This document shows positions 1 through 8,838 of a stretch of DNA of 12,465 nucleotides, in pieces (the first letter of the stretch is position 1; each line of letters begins with the position of its first letter). Source of the stretch: Rostrohypoxylon terebratum (lineage: Eukaryota > Ascomycota > Sordariomycetes > Xylariales > Hypoxylaceae). The notes beneath the pieces were generated by a model that was not told the origin of the DNA, did not search any database, and was given only the letters and a program-made list of their open reading frames with translations. The translations under genes were made by a program, and so were the position numbers. Location: assembly GCA_022497145.1 (NCBI GenBank), contig MU386108.1, positions 1 through 12,465 of the forward strand. The letters are read 5' to 3'.

Positions 1-980
1 GCAGCAACAGCTCAGGGGGGCTCAGGGCAACTCACGTTTGTTGACAACAATGGTAATTCCTCAGGGCAACTTTGACGTGATGCATCTATCTGTTGTCTCC
101 GATCAATTATCAACATCTCAAATCGCTTCAGGGATTCTGTCGCGGATGAGTACGCGGAAAGAGGAAATGTGCATCTGAATATATTTACGCTTGCTGTCTC
201 CTGTTCTATCAATTAGGTATCAGATGATAAAGATTATGTATGTGACCCCTATAGTTGAGAAAATTATATGGATAGTAAGTGCCTTTAGCAAAGAGCGATT
301 GCTGTGCTTTTACGAGTTGCTCGCATTCTTCGAAAGATAGGGGCGTAGGTTGAGGACCCGGAAGCTAACAAAATATCCAATGGATCTGTCGGGGAACTTA
401 TGCGGAAATTGGGCACCTAGCATTTATCTTTATATTAATAGATAAAACCGGTCCAGGTAATTTTAGGGCGGACAATATCAATCTAGATCGGGTTGAGCTC
501 TAAACCGGTTAATGTGTCAATATTAATGAACTATAACATTTGAGAAAGCTCTCGGTACATTATTAGCTCTGAATTCTAGGTATTATCAGCATCGGAAAGA
601 AGCCGCGGGGTAAATGTAACGCAGCATCACTATAGTCAACGGGAAATAAGCAAGCTTAGTGCATGCTTAGAGGTCACCTTGGCGTCGTTATCCAGGCTAT
701 ACTGCTTAAACCCATCAGCCGACAAGTTTGGTCCTGATTTAAGAGATATGCCGGATGGCAGTTCAGTCATTGATACCTACCTACTACTACCTAAGTAAGG
801 TTTTATCTATATGCGTCACGATAAACAATGGCAATGGGCATCTTTGCCTTTTCCAATTACGAGAATGAATCTTTGGACCCTTGAATTTCATTTGACGTGA
901 TAGACTACGATTGAATATGGCGCGTAAGCAGCATTTAGTACGCAGTCACGCACACGAAGAAGATATTCCAGGCACAGTGA
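1..980. other. Intergenic region upstream of the MFS gene
   Basis: No convincing coding region was found on either strand. The only open stretches are short and lack recognisable motifs. The left edge carries a 12-bp direct repeat, CTCAGGGCAACT, at 21-32 and 60-71. ACCGGT occurs twice (around 448 and 505). A run of ACCTA-type words lies at about 776-795. The promoter of the transporter must lie in the right-hand part, but no TATA box could be assigned with confidence. Confidence 0.5.
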
Positions 981-2829
981 ATGTTCAAGCGGTTGGTCAG
1001 TAACAATTAGTCGTCCCAAGCAACTTAGATATACTGACTTCAAACAGAGGGAGATGACGCCTTCTATGGGCAAGCCCTTTTCCCCGTTCCGGCCGAAGAC
1101 CCAAATGACCCATTGCAAGTATGCGTTCTACGACACGAATTCGCTTCCTTTCATGACCGCTCCACAGAGCAGAATTTGACATGTTCTAGTGGTCAAGGGC
1201 CAAGAAGATCACGATATTGGTGATTATGTGCGGATATTCATTCCTTGGAAATTCAGCACTCTTAGGTCCAGGTCCCTATTTGACACTATGGTCAGAGGTA
1301 TTCGACATTTCTCCAGGAGATGCATCGACTCTCATATCATATCCAAATCTCGCCTACGGATTTAGTTCGCTTCTTCTCGTACCGCTCTATTTGAAATTTG
1401 GGAGACGTCCGGTAATGCTGGGATCTATGCTAGCTGTCAGTCCAACTACCATTCTCGTGGACTTTCTCTCATTGACTCTGTGTGAAGTTCATCGCTGGCC
1501 TTGTTGGATCAGCATGTGCTAATAACTTCGCCGCGCTAATGGCGTGGCGAGTTATCTCGTCCTTCGGCGCCGGAATTTGCGAAGCCCTCCCTGTTCAGCT
1601 AGTGAACGACATATTTTTCTTACACGAGCGTGGAAAGCACATCGGATATTACACATGTACGTCCCCTTCATTCCCTTTTTACTATCATGGTATCTGTGAA
1701 CCCATTGATGATTAATCGGATTAGTCGGCATGTGTTTTGCCGCTGTGGCGACGATTCCCGCTGCTTACATGTTGCCAATGAGATATTCATGGAGGCTGTT
1801 CTTCTACGTTTCGCTCGCCTTCGCCATCGCTCTATTTATTCTTGCCTTCGTGTTTGTTGAAGAAACCTCTTACGATCGGGACGCCCACAGAGACCATACC
1901 TCTCCCCAGCCCTTAGATGGCGTAGTAACTAACGGTTCTGAGAAACCCGGCGAATTCACTATCGAGCAGGTATCAAATACACCAGCGCGCAAATCATTCT
2001 TGGCGACACTCCGACTATGGGGTTATGTTAACCCGGAAGTTGACATACTTACTCTGATGTGGCGATCCTTCACGTACTTCTTAGTACCACAAGTTCTATG
2101 GGTTGTCACCTCCTTTGGAACTATAATAGGATTAGGCGCATTGGCATTCAACTTCGTCTTTCCAATCAAGATCACAGCACCTCCTTACAATTGGTCCGAG
2201 GTAAGTTCCTATATTCCCGTGGCGGTTGTAATTAGATGATGAAACTTACAATCCATTAGTCCAATTCCGGGGTACAATCACTCGGATCTCTCCTTGGATT
2301 TCTTCTAGCGCTCCCATTCACGTCTTCCTCAGATCGGCTCGCAGCCTATCTTACAAGGCGCAACCATGGCATCCGAGAAGCCGAAATGAGACTGGGAGTC
2401 ATGTTACCGGCCATGATCATAGGACCGGCCGGATTGGTAGTTTATGGTCTCACCGCGCAATTCAATTTGCACTGGATAGGATACTTTTTCGGGTCTGGCT
2501 TATCATCTTTCGGTGGTTATTTCTATTACTGTTTTACCTTGGCATATGCGGTTGATTCATATAACAGTAACACATCTGAGATGCTTATCGCAATCAATGT
2601 CGGGAAACAGGCAGTCAGTTTCGGGTTGGGATTTGGCGTGCTCGACTGGGTGCTAGAGAGAGGATATGGTGTCATTATCGCAGGAGTCTTTGGCTCAGTA
2701 TTCCTGGCAAATAATCTAGCACTCATCCTATTCATGTTTCGGGGAAAACAGATCCGACGATTCATGTCGACATCATGGCTAGCCAAGCTACATGGAAGAG
2801 GGGCTGGCCACAAGGCACAAGCCTTATAG
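981..2829 (+). CDS. MFS transporter, DHA1/HOL1-like, six exons, ~516 aa
   Basis: This is a twelve-helix proton-coupled exporter of the fungal major facilitator superfamily, expected in the plasma membrane. Exons are 981-999, 1048-1118, 1190-1435, 1488-1656, 1725-2200 and 2260-2829; the coding length is 1551 nt, exactly 517 codons with the stop. The N-terminus carries the family signature PVPAEDPNDPLQW (about residues 19-31). TM1 includes FLGNSALLGP. The loop 2-3 motif is GRRPVM (101-106), followed by CEALPVQLVNDIFF, HERGKHIGYY, SWRLFFY and VEETSY before the hydrophilic central loop. The second half contains NWSE, TSSSDRLAAYL, REAEMRLGVMLPA, YAVDSY and GFGVLDW. Introns are 48, 71, 52, 68 and 59 nt. 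From W31 onwards the model is firm. The first exon (six codons) is the weakest part: an alternative uses ATG at 917 with exons 917-923 and 972-995. No lesion is visible. The substrate is unknown; P450 and PKS-relic neighbours suggest metabolite efflux. Confidence 0.9.
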
Positions 2830-3233
2830 GCTATACGACTACTTAGCGCTAATGAGATATTTCAATTGATGGTCCCGGTCCCGGATGGCCTTCTATGTCG
2901 CATCATACGACAATTAGTTCCAGCGTTTCTTATAGCCTTGAAATCCAAGACAACCCAATAATCAATATCTAGATATATTTTATAGATCAGACCCCAAATA
3001 AACAAGGACGATCGAAGTCATCGATCCAGTAGGCAGTTTTCGTAGAACCAACCGATTAGAAACTTGGTGGTTTTCGGGTTCTGGATGTATAGTAGACAAC
3101 AATCCTAACATCTACCTAGTTAATTTATCAATGACTCTAAGTAGGTCCATTTAGAGAATTCACAACCGTAATTCTTTGGTGTAGTTTAACTTGTATTGTA
3201 GTGCTGCTTTCAAAAAGGAATTTTCACAACTTT

Positions 3234-3257
3234 CTTATAACATCTCTTATAACATCT
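3234..3257. repeat. 12-bp tandem repeat, two copies
   Basis: CTTATAACATCT occurs twice back to back, at 3234-3245 and 3246-3257. It lies about 35 bp upstream of the TATA-like box of the zinc-cluster gene. It could be a duplicated regulatory word or simple slippage; nothing in the sequence decides between these. Confidence 0.8.
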
Positions 3258-3290
3258 TTTGTCCTCTTACATGTAGATCCCCAAGAGTTT

Positions 3291-3298
3291 TATAAATA
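3291..3298 (+). promoter_or_regulatory. TATA-like box upstream of zinc-cluster gene
   Basis: TATAAATA lies 189 bp before the ATG at 3487. The intervening leader has no strong competing start in a good context, and the start itself sits in a good fungal context (ACAATGG). Assignment is by position only. Confidence 0.4.
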
Positions 3299-3486
3299 CG
3301 ACGTCTAAGATCGTTCATGTTATGAAAACCATGACTGAGAACCCTGAAAACTCTCAAGCTATAAATCTTATTACTCCTAGCAAAGGTTTAGGTAGTCAAC
3401 CGAATCCCTATCCCCAAGGAATAAATAGCATTTAGTACCAATAATCCACCACTTCAAATTCACTAAACGAACCAGCATCTCATACA

Positions 3487-3870
3487 ATGGTTTCCAAAGA
3501 GCGAACCCCTCTACCTAGTTCTCGACCCCATAAACGTAAATTTGAAGGCCACTCAGACTCGTTGCCTCCTAGGGAAGCTCCATTCAAGTCTAATCCAGCA
3601 AAACGCAAGAGAGGAAAAACGAAAGCCATTACTAGCTGCGAGAGATGCAGGCAAGCCCACGTGAAGTGCGTTGCAAGGGGTCCTGGAGAGCCTTGTGAGA
3701 GCTGCGCGAAGCGGTCAATATGTACTTGCAGCTTCACTCAATCCGCGCTTCAACTGGCAAATAATTCAAAGACGGAGCACGAAGGGACCGAAAAAGCCTC
3801 GAGCCAAAGTCTGAAGCTGCAAACGATAGCAACAATAGCTCTAATGTACCTACAAGCCCAGAAAAACTAA
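3487..3870 (+). CDS. Short Zn2Cys6 zinc-cluster protein, 127 aa
   Basis: This encodes a fungal binuclear zinc-cluster DNA-binding domain, presumably nuclear. The cysteines are C51, C54, C61, C70, C73 and C81 (C79 is a seventh), spaced C-x2-C-x6-C-x8-C-x2-C-x7-C, within family limits. The motif reads CERCRQAHVKC followed by PCESC. A basic stretch AKRKRGKTK (38-46) just before it is a likely nuclear localisation signal. Typical zinc-cluster regulators are several hundred residues long and carry a middle regulatory domain. Here the protein ends 46 residues after the cluster, in a Ser/Lys-rich tail. The -1 frame stays open from 3765 to 4001 with a plausible composition (for example NDSNNSSNVPTSPEKL), so the downstream part may have been displaced by an indel. 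It could be a genuine small regulator or a truncated pathway regulator of the MFS/P450/PKS region. No intron that keeps all six cysteines would join the two frames. Confidence 0.72.
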   Translation: MVSKERTPLPSSRPHKRKFEGHSDSLPPREAPFKSNPAKRKRGKTKAITSCERCRQAHVKCVARGPGEPCESCAKRSICTCSFTQSALQLANNSKTEHEGTEKASSQSLKLQTIATIALMYLQAQKN

Positions 3871-4001
3871 GCTTAAGATTTAACGCCATCAACTTCTTCG
3901 ATACTGCTCAGCCAATGCCAAAATTCCTTCGCGTGTTCATTCAACGTTTGGGATATCTAAGAGATAGGGAAATCTTAATCAAGTACATATTAGTACAGTG
4001 A

Positions 4002-4872
4002 TACAAGTCCTCTTAATAATATCAATCAGAAAGGAGGGAATTCAAGTATAGCTACTCCTACGCTTATTCCTTAAATGAACGTGTAGGATATGAAGATTTT
4101 GTGATTACGTAAATTTATTTATACCGTAGCAATATCCCAGTATTAGCAATAGTATATGACTAAGCTGCTCTTAACTACATATATCCTAGTACTAAGTTTA
4201 AATGTTACCCCTGAACCCCCCCTGAACCCCTTTTCGTATAGCTCGATGTTGCAATAAAACCTTTAAATGTTGCAATACTTACTTCGCATCAACTACATGG
4301 AAATGAAATAATAATCGTAAATATTTCAAGGAAAGCAATAATACGGTGAAGTTTCAGTTTAATTTAATAAATTTATATAGCGATACTAGCTTACAAAAGA
4401 CAAGTTCGGCTTTGCCGATTAGGAGCTCCACTTTCCTATCAAGGAAATAATGAAGCTATATCCAACCGCCCGACCATTTATTCGGTGCTACAAGCGTAGA
4501 CTTTCACCTCTATTAATTCTACTGTCTATTTGAAGCGTTTCTTAATTAGATGATGCCTTACCATTTCCATTGCATAAACTCCCCGAAATTCTCGAAGAGT
4601 ACACAGTGTGCAAGGTGAAATGTTCATTCCACAATATCACGAGGCGAAATCAGAGATGTGGTTTGAAAAATGCAAAGATCAATTGAATGAATACTTAGCA
4701 GACTAAGCATCCTATATACCGAATAATATCTAGTAACGAGCGTGGTAGGAAGTCATTCATATCGCATGAATAATGAACTTCCCGATTTTCAACTTCCGTC
4801 TATCCCAACCCCTTCACCCATCGTCTATCCCCCAATCACTCCTATCGTAGTGGACGATTGTTACGAAACCAC
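4002..4872. other. AT-rich intergenic region with small repeats
   Basis: No gene could be supported. It contains an 11-bp tandem repeat CCCCTGAACCC at 4208-4229, a direct repeat ATGTTGCAATA at 4246-4256 and 4267-4277, an inverted repeat ATTCAT/ATGAAT near 4754-4770, and two CGTCTATCCC words near 4796 and 4831. The right end is the 3' flank of the secreted-protein gene. Confidence 0.55.
4208..4229. repeat. 11-bp C-rich tandem repeat, two copies
   Basis: CCCCTGAACCC is repeated directly at 4208-4218 and 4219-4229 in otherwise AT-rich DNA. It does not match the common fungal telomere repeat (TTAGGG/CCCTAA). No function is evident. Confidence 0.7.
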
Positions 4873-5214
4873 TTAGATGGCAACGCACACGAGCCTGCCG
4901 CCATCCTGAGGAGTGCACCCTGGATATGGTTAATTAAATGGTAAGGAGAAAGCATTGGGGATATCACTCACTTCCACTGACGACGCTGCTCTTGTCAGAA
5001 GGACCCGCGTGGTACTTGCAAGAAGAGCCGTTGACGTGAGAGCAGTTGTTGGGGCAGTTGCAAGCAGTGACTAGAAGGTATTAGTTGAGATTATCCAGCT
5101 TCGGATTCATCGAAGAGAAGACTTACCAGGGTCGGCGGCAACCATGGCAGCACCCATAGCCTGGCCGGCGAAGAGAAGGGCGACAGCGGAGATGAGAGCG
5201 GACTTGAACTGCAT
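4873..5214 (-). CDS. Small secreted six-cysteine protein, 77 aa, three exons
   Basis: I do not recognise a named family, but the gene structure is clear. Exons on the minus strand are 5214-5127, 5070-4972 and 4919-4873, totalling 234 nt (77 codons plus TAA). Intron 1 (56 nt) has GTAAGT, an ACTAAT branch site and CTAG. Intron 2 (52 nt) has GTGAGT and CCAG. Residues 1-21 or so form a classic signal peptide: MQFK, then a hydrophobic core ending in QAMG. The mature part has six cysteines at 33, 35, 39, 47, 64 and 74 (C-x1-C-x3-C-x7-C-x16-C-x9-C), enough for three disulfides, and one NGS glycosylation sequon at 43-45. A signal peptide plus a small cysteine-rich body indicates an extracellular protein such as an effector-like or antimicrobial-like peptide; which of these is not shown. 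A TATA box and CA-rich leader lie upstream. It is transcribed away from the zinc-cluster gene's direction and shows no sign of decay. Confidence 0.82.
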
Positions 5215-5350
5215 TTTGAATGATGTTGAGGTGACTGAGAAGTCTGAGTGTTGATTGTAAGAGTGGTGAAGGAGTTGGAATGTATTGGTATGTTGTGAAT
5301 GTGTGGAAGTTGATGCAGAAAAGAAAGTCGACTATGATGGTTCTTCGACC

Positions 5351-5360
5351 TCTCTTTATA
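5351..5360 (-). promoter_or_regulatory. TATA box of the secreted-protein gene
   Basis: On the minus strand this reads TATAAAGAGA, about 137 bp before the ATG. It is followed by a C/A/T-rich leader ending in CATTCAAA directly before the ATG. That arrangement is common in well-expressed genes of filamentous fungi. Confidence 0.55.
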
Positions 5361-6888
5361 GTTTTTTTACCTCCCATATCAACCAATACCCGACTTCTCT
5401 TAGTAGACTTCAGAAGTCAATACCCGGTTTCCCGAAATAGACTCTGCCAGCCAACCTCCAACGTCCTTGAGCTCCTCTTCTCAACAACATCATCTAACTC
5501 ACACGTCGACCTCCAGGTCACTATACTAGATACAGGCATCGATCCACATGAGGCGTCTCTATGCATTGCCGCGCCGCAATAACGTACCATATCAACGTTG
5601 TTGTCAATGCCATCCTAGATGATTGGGTTTTCAAAAGTCATGAAGAGTATAGTCGTAGAATCCTTCCTGTACACACTGTGACGCGGCTACAATGTAGGTA
5701 AGTCGCTGTCCATTGAAATTAGCCAAAGCTTGGGGTTAAGCTGAATGTTGATCGCGACGATCATGGCTTCCCAATCTATCCAGAATCGAGCCCTTTCCTC
5801 AAAAGCACTTAATGCGGAAGTCATGTAGAAGAATCGGTGAGGGGGCCATACCCATCCATCCCCGGACATACCGTCCCGCTATTACCACTGCCATAATAAA
5901 GGCTTATTATCATTGATTTAACTCCATTAGAGTGGGTATAGGGATAAGTATCCAGCCACTACTATGTAGAAGCTATAGATAAATGTCTTACAAAAGGAGG
6001 ATGTTGTAATTTCATACCCATCTCGCAACTTCGAGTGGTTGAATATTACCTACCTAGTACGATCTACTGCAGAGGGTAGATCTACTGTATCCTGACCATT
6101 CCGGCCGAAATGCACTTGAGGATTGGATCAGTCTAGTTTAATTGCCAAGGATTGGGGCTGAAGAGTTCACCTTTCGAGGCTGGAATGATCTACGTCGTTT
6201 AGGATCAGGAATCGAAAGTCCTTTGGAGTGCACAAGCATTAAGTGATATTTTTGGTGCTATATCACTTTTATTAATCGCATTCCCTGTATGTATAGCTGT
6301 TCACATATCGAATGATGTCACAGTTATTTTTGATTCAACAGCAAATTAAATACTAAGTACTTGAATGGGACTTTTGGAAAAAGCTATCTTTAACGTAGGT
6401 TGTATTTGAGTTTGTTCCTTCCTGTCATGCATATAATAGTTGAAATCCTACGTAAATATTCCTTATTGCAGGAGATATTGTTGATATAGCCTACTTCATG
6501 TCTACTTTTTGTTAATTCCAATCGAATATGTAACAAAGAGGCGTAGTGGTAAGCACTTTAGACATGGGTGTAGGTAAATATATCAAATGTCAACATTCGA
6601 GAAGGTCATCCCCGCAAAGGGGCTGGGGGCGGATTTTAAACGTCTAAAGCCGAAGACATGCTCGCGGAGATGTAACTACTTAATACCTAGGTACTGTAGG
6701 TACTTCCCCTAAAATAATATTAATAAGATTTCTGGAAATGAACCCATCGTCATCGTCAACACAACACAAAAGTAAAGTAGAACCCCACGAAAATCTGCAT
6801 CAATTTAAGCTTTTACTAGCATTGTATCGAGGGTGAAAGTACGTCCCGAGACCGAGACGTTGAATGACTTATCATCATCGAGAAGGTC

Positions 6889-6947
6889 GCATCCTACCTG
6901 TAATTTGTGAAACATAGGTACAATACAAGTATCGTTGGGTAGGATGC
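6889..6947. repeat. Inverted repeat, 10-bp arms
   Basis: GCATCCTACC at 6889-6898 is matched by GGTAGGATGC at 6938-6947, with 39 bp between. The left arm is preceded by TCGAGAAGGTC (6878-6888), which also occurs at 6597-6607. The element could form a hairpin or be a remnant of a small terminal-repeat element; no target duplication was recognised. Confidence 0.7.
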
Positions 6948-7283
6948 ATTAACTCCTTAGATTAGATGAATGTAACTAATGATCTAGTACATACATAGAT
7001 AGTACTATGTAAACCAAAAAAAAGGCGGGAGACGGGGGCTACTAATCCAGCTGCTACTAATCCTTCCCACTAGTGTTGACACTGTACCTATAGTTGACAA
7101 CGTGACCTATATTCTTGGCTGCTGTGTATACTTTGGGTATTAACGAATGAAACGAATGAGAGACGACGGCTCTCGGGTTGTCAATTAGCCCGACTGGTCT
7201 ATTACATAATCCGTTTCATGTGTCGATGGGTCGTGGAATTAAATTTGAGGCTGAGCAGGTTGGAAACCGGACTGTGTGCCACT

Positions 7284-7301
7284 CTACTATGTACATAGTA
7301 G
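7284..7301. repeat. 18-bp perfect palindrome
   Basis: CTACTATGTACATAGTAG is identical to its own reverse complement. It is formed by two overlapping copies of the TACTATGTA word that recurs across 5960-8414. Confidence 0.85.
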
Positions 7302-8838
7302 GACTCTAGGACTCGGGAAATGATGCCTTTTTTAGCCGAGCCAAGTGATCAGCCCACGTTGTACTATGTACTATAGGTATGTAAGCCCTAGCAGCTGCCG
7401 AGACGCCACTGACGTTGAGGTAATCTCTGCCGTTCAAGCGGTTGTAACCATTCCCCGGACTGGCTAATCCCATTTCGAAATAGATCGCAACAATTCCCCA
7501 CTATAGTAGAATCCGTGTCTTGCCGCAAGCCGAGTCTTGATTGAGAAGATCGAATTTTCTTAAGTTTCTTTACCGATATTAGGATGGGGACGTTGCCTTC
7601 GTTTCCAACACCAACTCTCATTTGGGAGTTGAAATTTTAGTAGACTCCGAAACATCACTTAGATGTCAGCAGAAGTACTATGGTACATTCTACTACCCCG
7701 CCACCGACGACATCGCGTTATGTAAGACCTACTACGTACCTAACCTAGAATCCTAGCTACCTCCCGCGAGACGAATGCCGTAGCAATATTGGTATGCGCC
7801 AAGCTGCACTTTCGAGGTTAATTTCACTACTTCGGTATTCATTTGAACGCTCATAATACCTACCTAGTACATAGTATTCACACTGGTTCTATTCCCAAGT
7901 TTCAAGAGTCAAACTCGGAAATTCTCCTTGTATTGACAATTAATATCAGGTCGAGAGATACGGTCAAGCTATTGCCGTCCCTTTTCCTTAGTCATTTGCC
8001 GCGACGAGGTATACCCCTCTTGATCTGCAATCTGATTGGACTCCCCTGTTCAGCGTCCTGCAGCTCACGGAAGACGGGACCGGATCCATGGACCCTTTCC
8101 ACACCGCTTAAGGCAACAGGGTCCGCACCTCGATACCGAATCTCAATATCTGAATGCCCTATTTCAGCCCTGAAGTACGTGGTTCCCGTGGTGCCAACAC
8201 TGCCCTGGCTTTTACATACATAGTAGTACGGCTTTTGACCGAACCAAATACCGGGGACTGGTTATCCTTGTCATTAGCCCCGGTATATTGACTCGAATGC
8301 CGTCTTTCGCTGCATGACAGCTAGACGAGAAACCTGGGACCTATGTAGGTACGTTTAATGAGTCACGCGACCTCGGAAAAGCACCACCTCCACAGCAAAG
8401 TGGAATACTATGTAAAAGGGAGGCACCGACAGGTCTAATAGGAGTTGAACCTAAACTTCTTTATAGTAGTATTTCATAGTGTATTTATGTAGTATTTTTA
8501 ACCATGTAGTCCGTGATGACTAATTGCAAACTAGTGTAGAAAAGGAACAGAGGAGCGAGATATTGGATGTGGGATCTACTAGTAATAAGCACTACTTCCT
8601 ATACCTACCAGGCGTTTCATACTCGCCAGCTCCCATATTTAGTATATGATGTCCAATCATCGTGCTCTCTTTCTTTAATGCACGGCGCAGTGACGTGAGG
8701 CCAAAACAATAGGCGCGTTCCTGGAATTGACCTTCCCAAAAAATGTCAATTGAATGGACATTTTCGACGTTTTCACTTTTCTACGCCGGCTACCTTCCTA
8801 ACCTGGAGATTGTTATTGTATAGCGCATCAAATTAACA

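Larger units (their letters stand above)
2830..3486. other. Intergenic region between MFS and zinc-cluster genes
   Basis: AT-rich and without a supportable gene. It holds the 3' flank of the transporter and the probable promoter of the zinc-cluster gene: a TATAAATA at 3291-3298 and a perfect 12-bp tandem duplication at 3234-3257, both listed separately. Confidence 0.6.
5960..8414. repeat. Dispersed 9-bp word TACTATGTA, eight copies
   Basis: TACTATGTA or its reverse complement TACATAGTA occurs at 5960-5968, 7003-7011, 7285-7293, 7292-7300, 7362-7370, 7868-7876, 8217-8225 and 8406-8414. Two copies in opposite orientation overlap to form a perfect palindrome. Near-matches (for example TACTATGGTA around 7678) occur between them. 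I saw none in the transporter, P450 or secreted-protein genes. Confidence 0.75.
5361..8838. other. 3.5-kb gene-poor, repeat-rich intergenic region
   Basis: No gene could be supported on either strand. Open stretches at 5687-5869 (-), 7388-7621 (-) and 7843-8223 (+) have no recognisable motif. The region is marked by repeated short words: TACTATGTA or its complement at eight sites, CTACCTAG/ACCTAGGTA words, an 18-bp palindrome (7284-7301) and a 10-bp inverted repeat (6889-6947). A minus-strand stretch at 7992-8261 is open for 89 codons without an ATG; it is discussed as a finding. Confidence 0.55.

Noticed and set aside
888..1182. Minus-strand open frames opposite the transporter start
   Set aside because: They are antisense to the conserved transporter exon (PVPAEDPNDPLQ) and carry no motif of their own.
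3722..3771. Intron in the zinc-cluster gene to join the two open frames
   Set aside because: The only GT-AG pair giving the right frame removes the last zinc-binding cysteines, so an indel is the better explanation.
4208..4229. Possible telomere-like repeat
   Set aside because: CCCCTGAACCC in two copies does not match CCCTAA repeats and is embedded in ordinary AT-rich DNA.
5123..5386. 87-aa minus-strand open frame
   Set aside because: It reads the leader, signal-peptide exon and intron of the secreted-protein gene in the wrong frame; the spliced model explains the sequence better.
5687..5869. 60-aa minus-strand open frame
   Set aside because: Short, without motif, splice partners or promoter signs.
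7843..8223. 126-aa plus-strand open frame
   Set aside because: No motif, start in a poor context, rich in Ser/Pro/Leu as expected from a chance or antisense frame; the opposite strand looks slightly more protein-like.
8441..8470. GGTTCAACTCC on the minus strand, like a tRNA T-arm
   Set aside because: The sequence 5' of it has no D-arm, anticodon arm or pairing acceptor stem.
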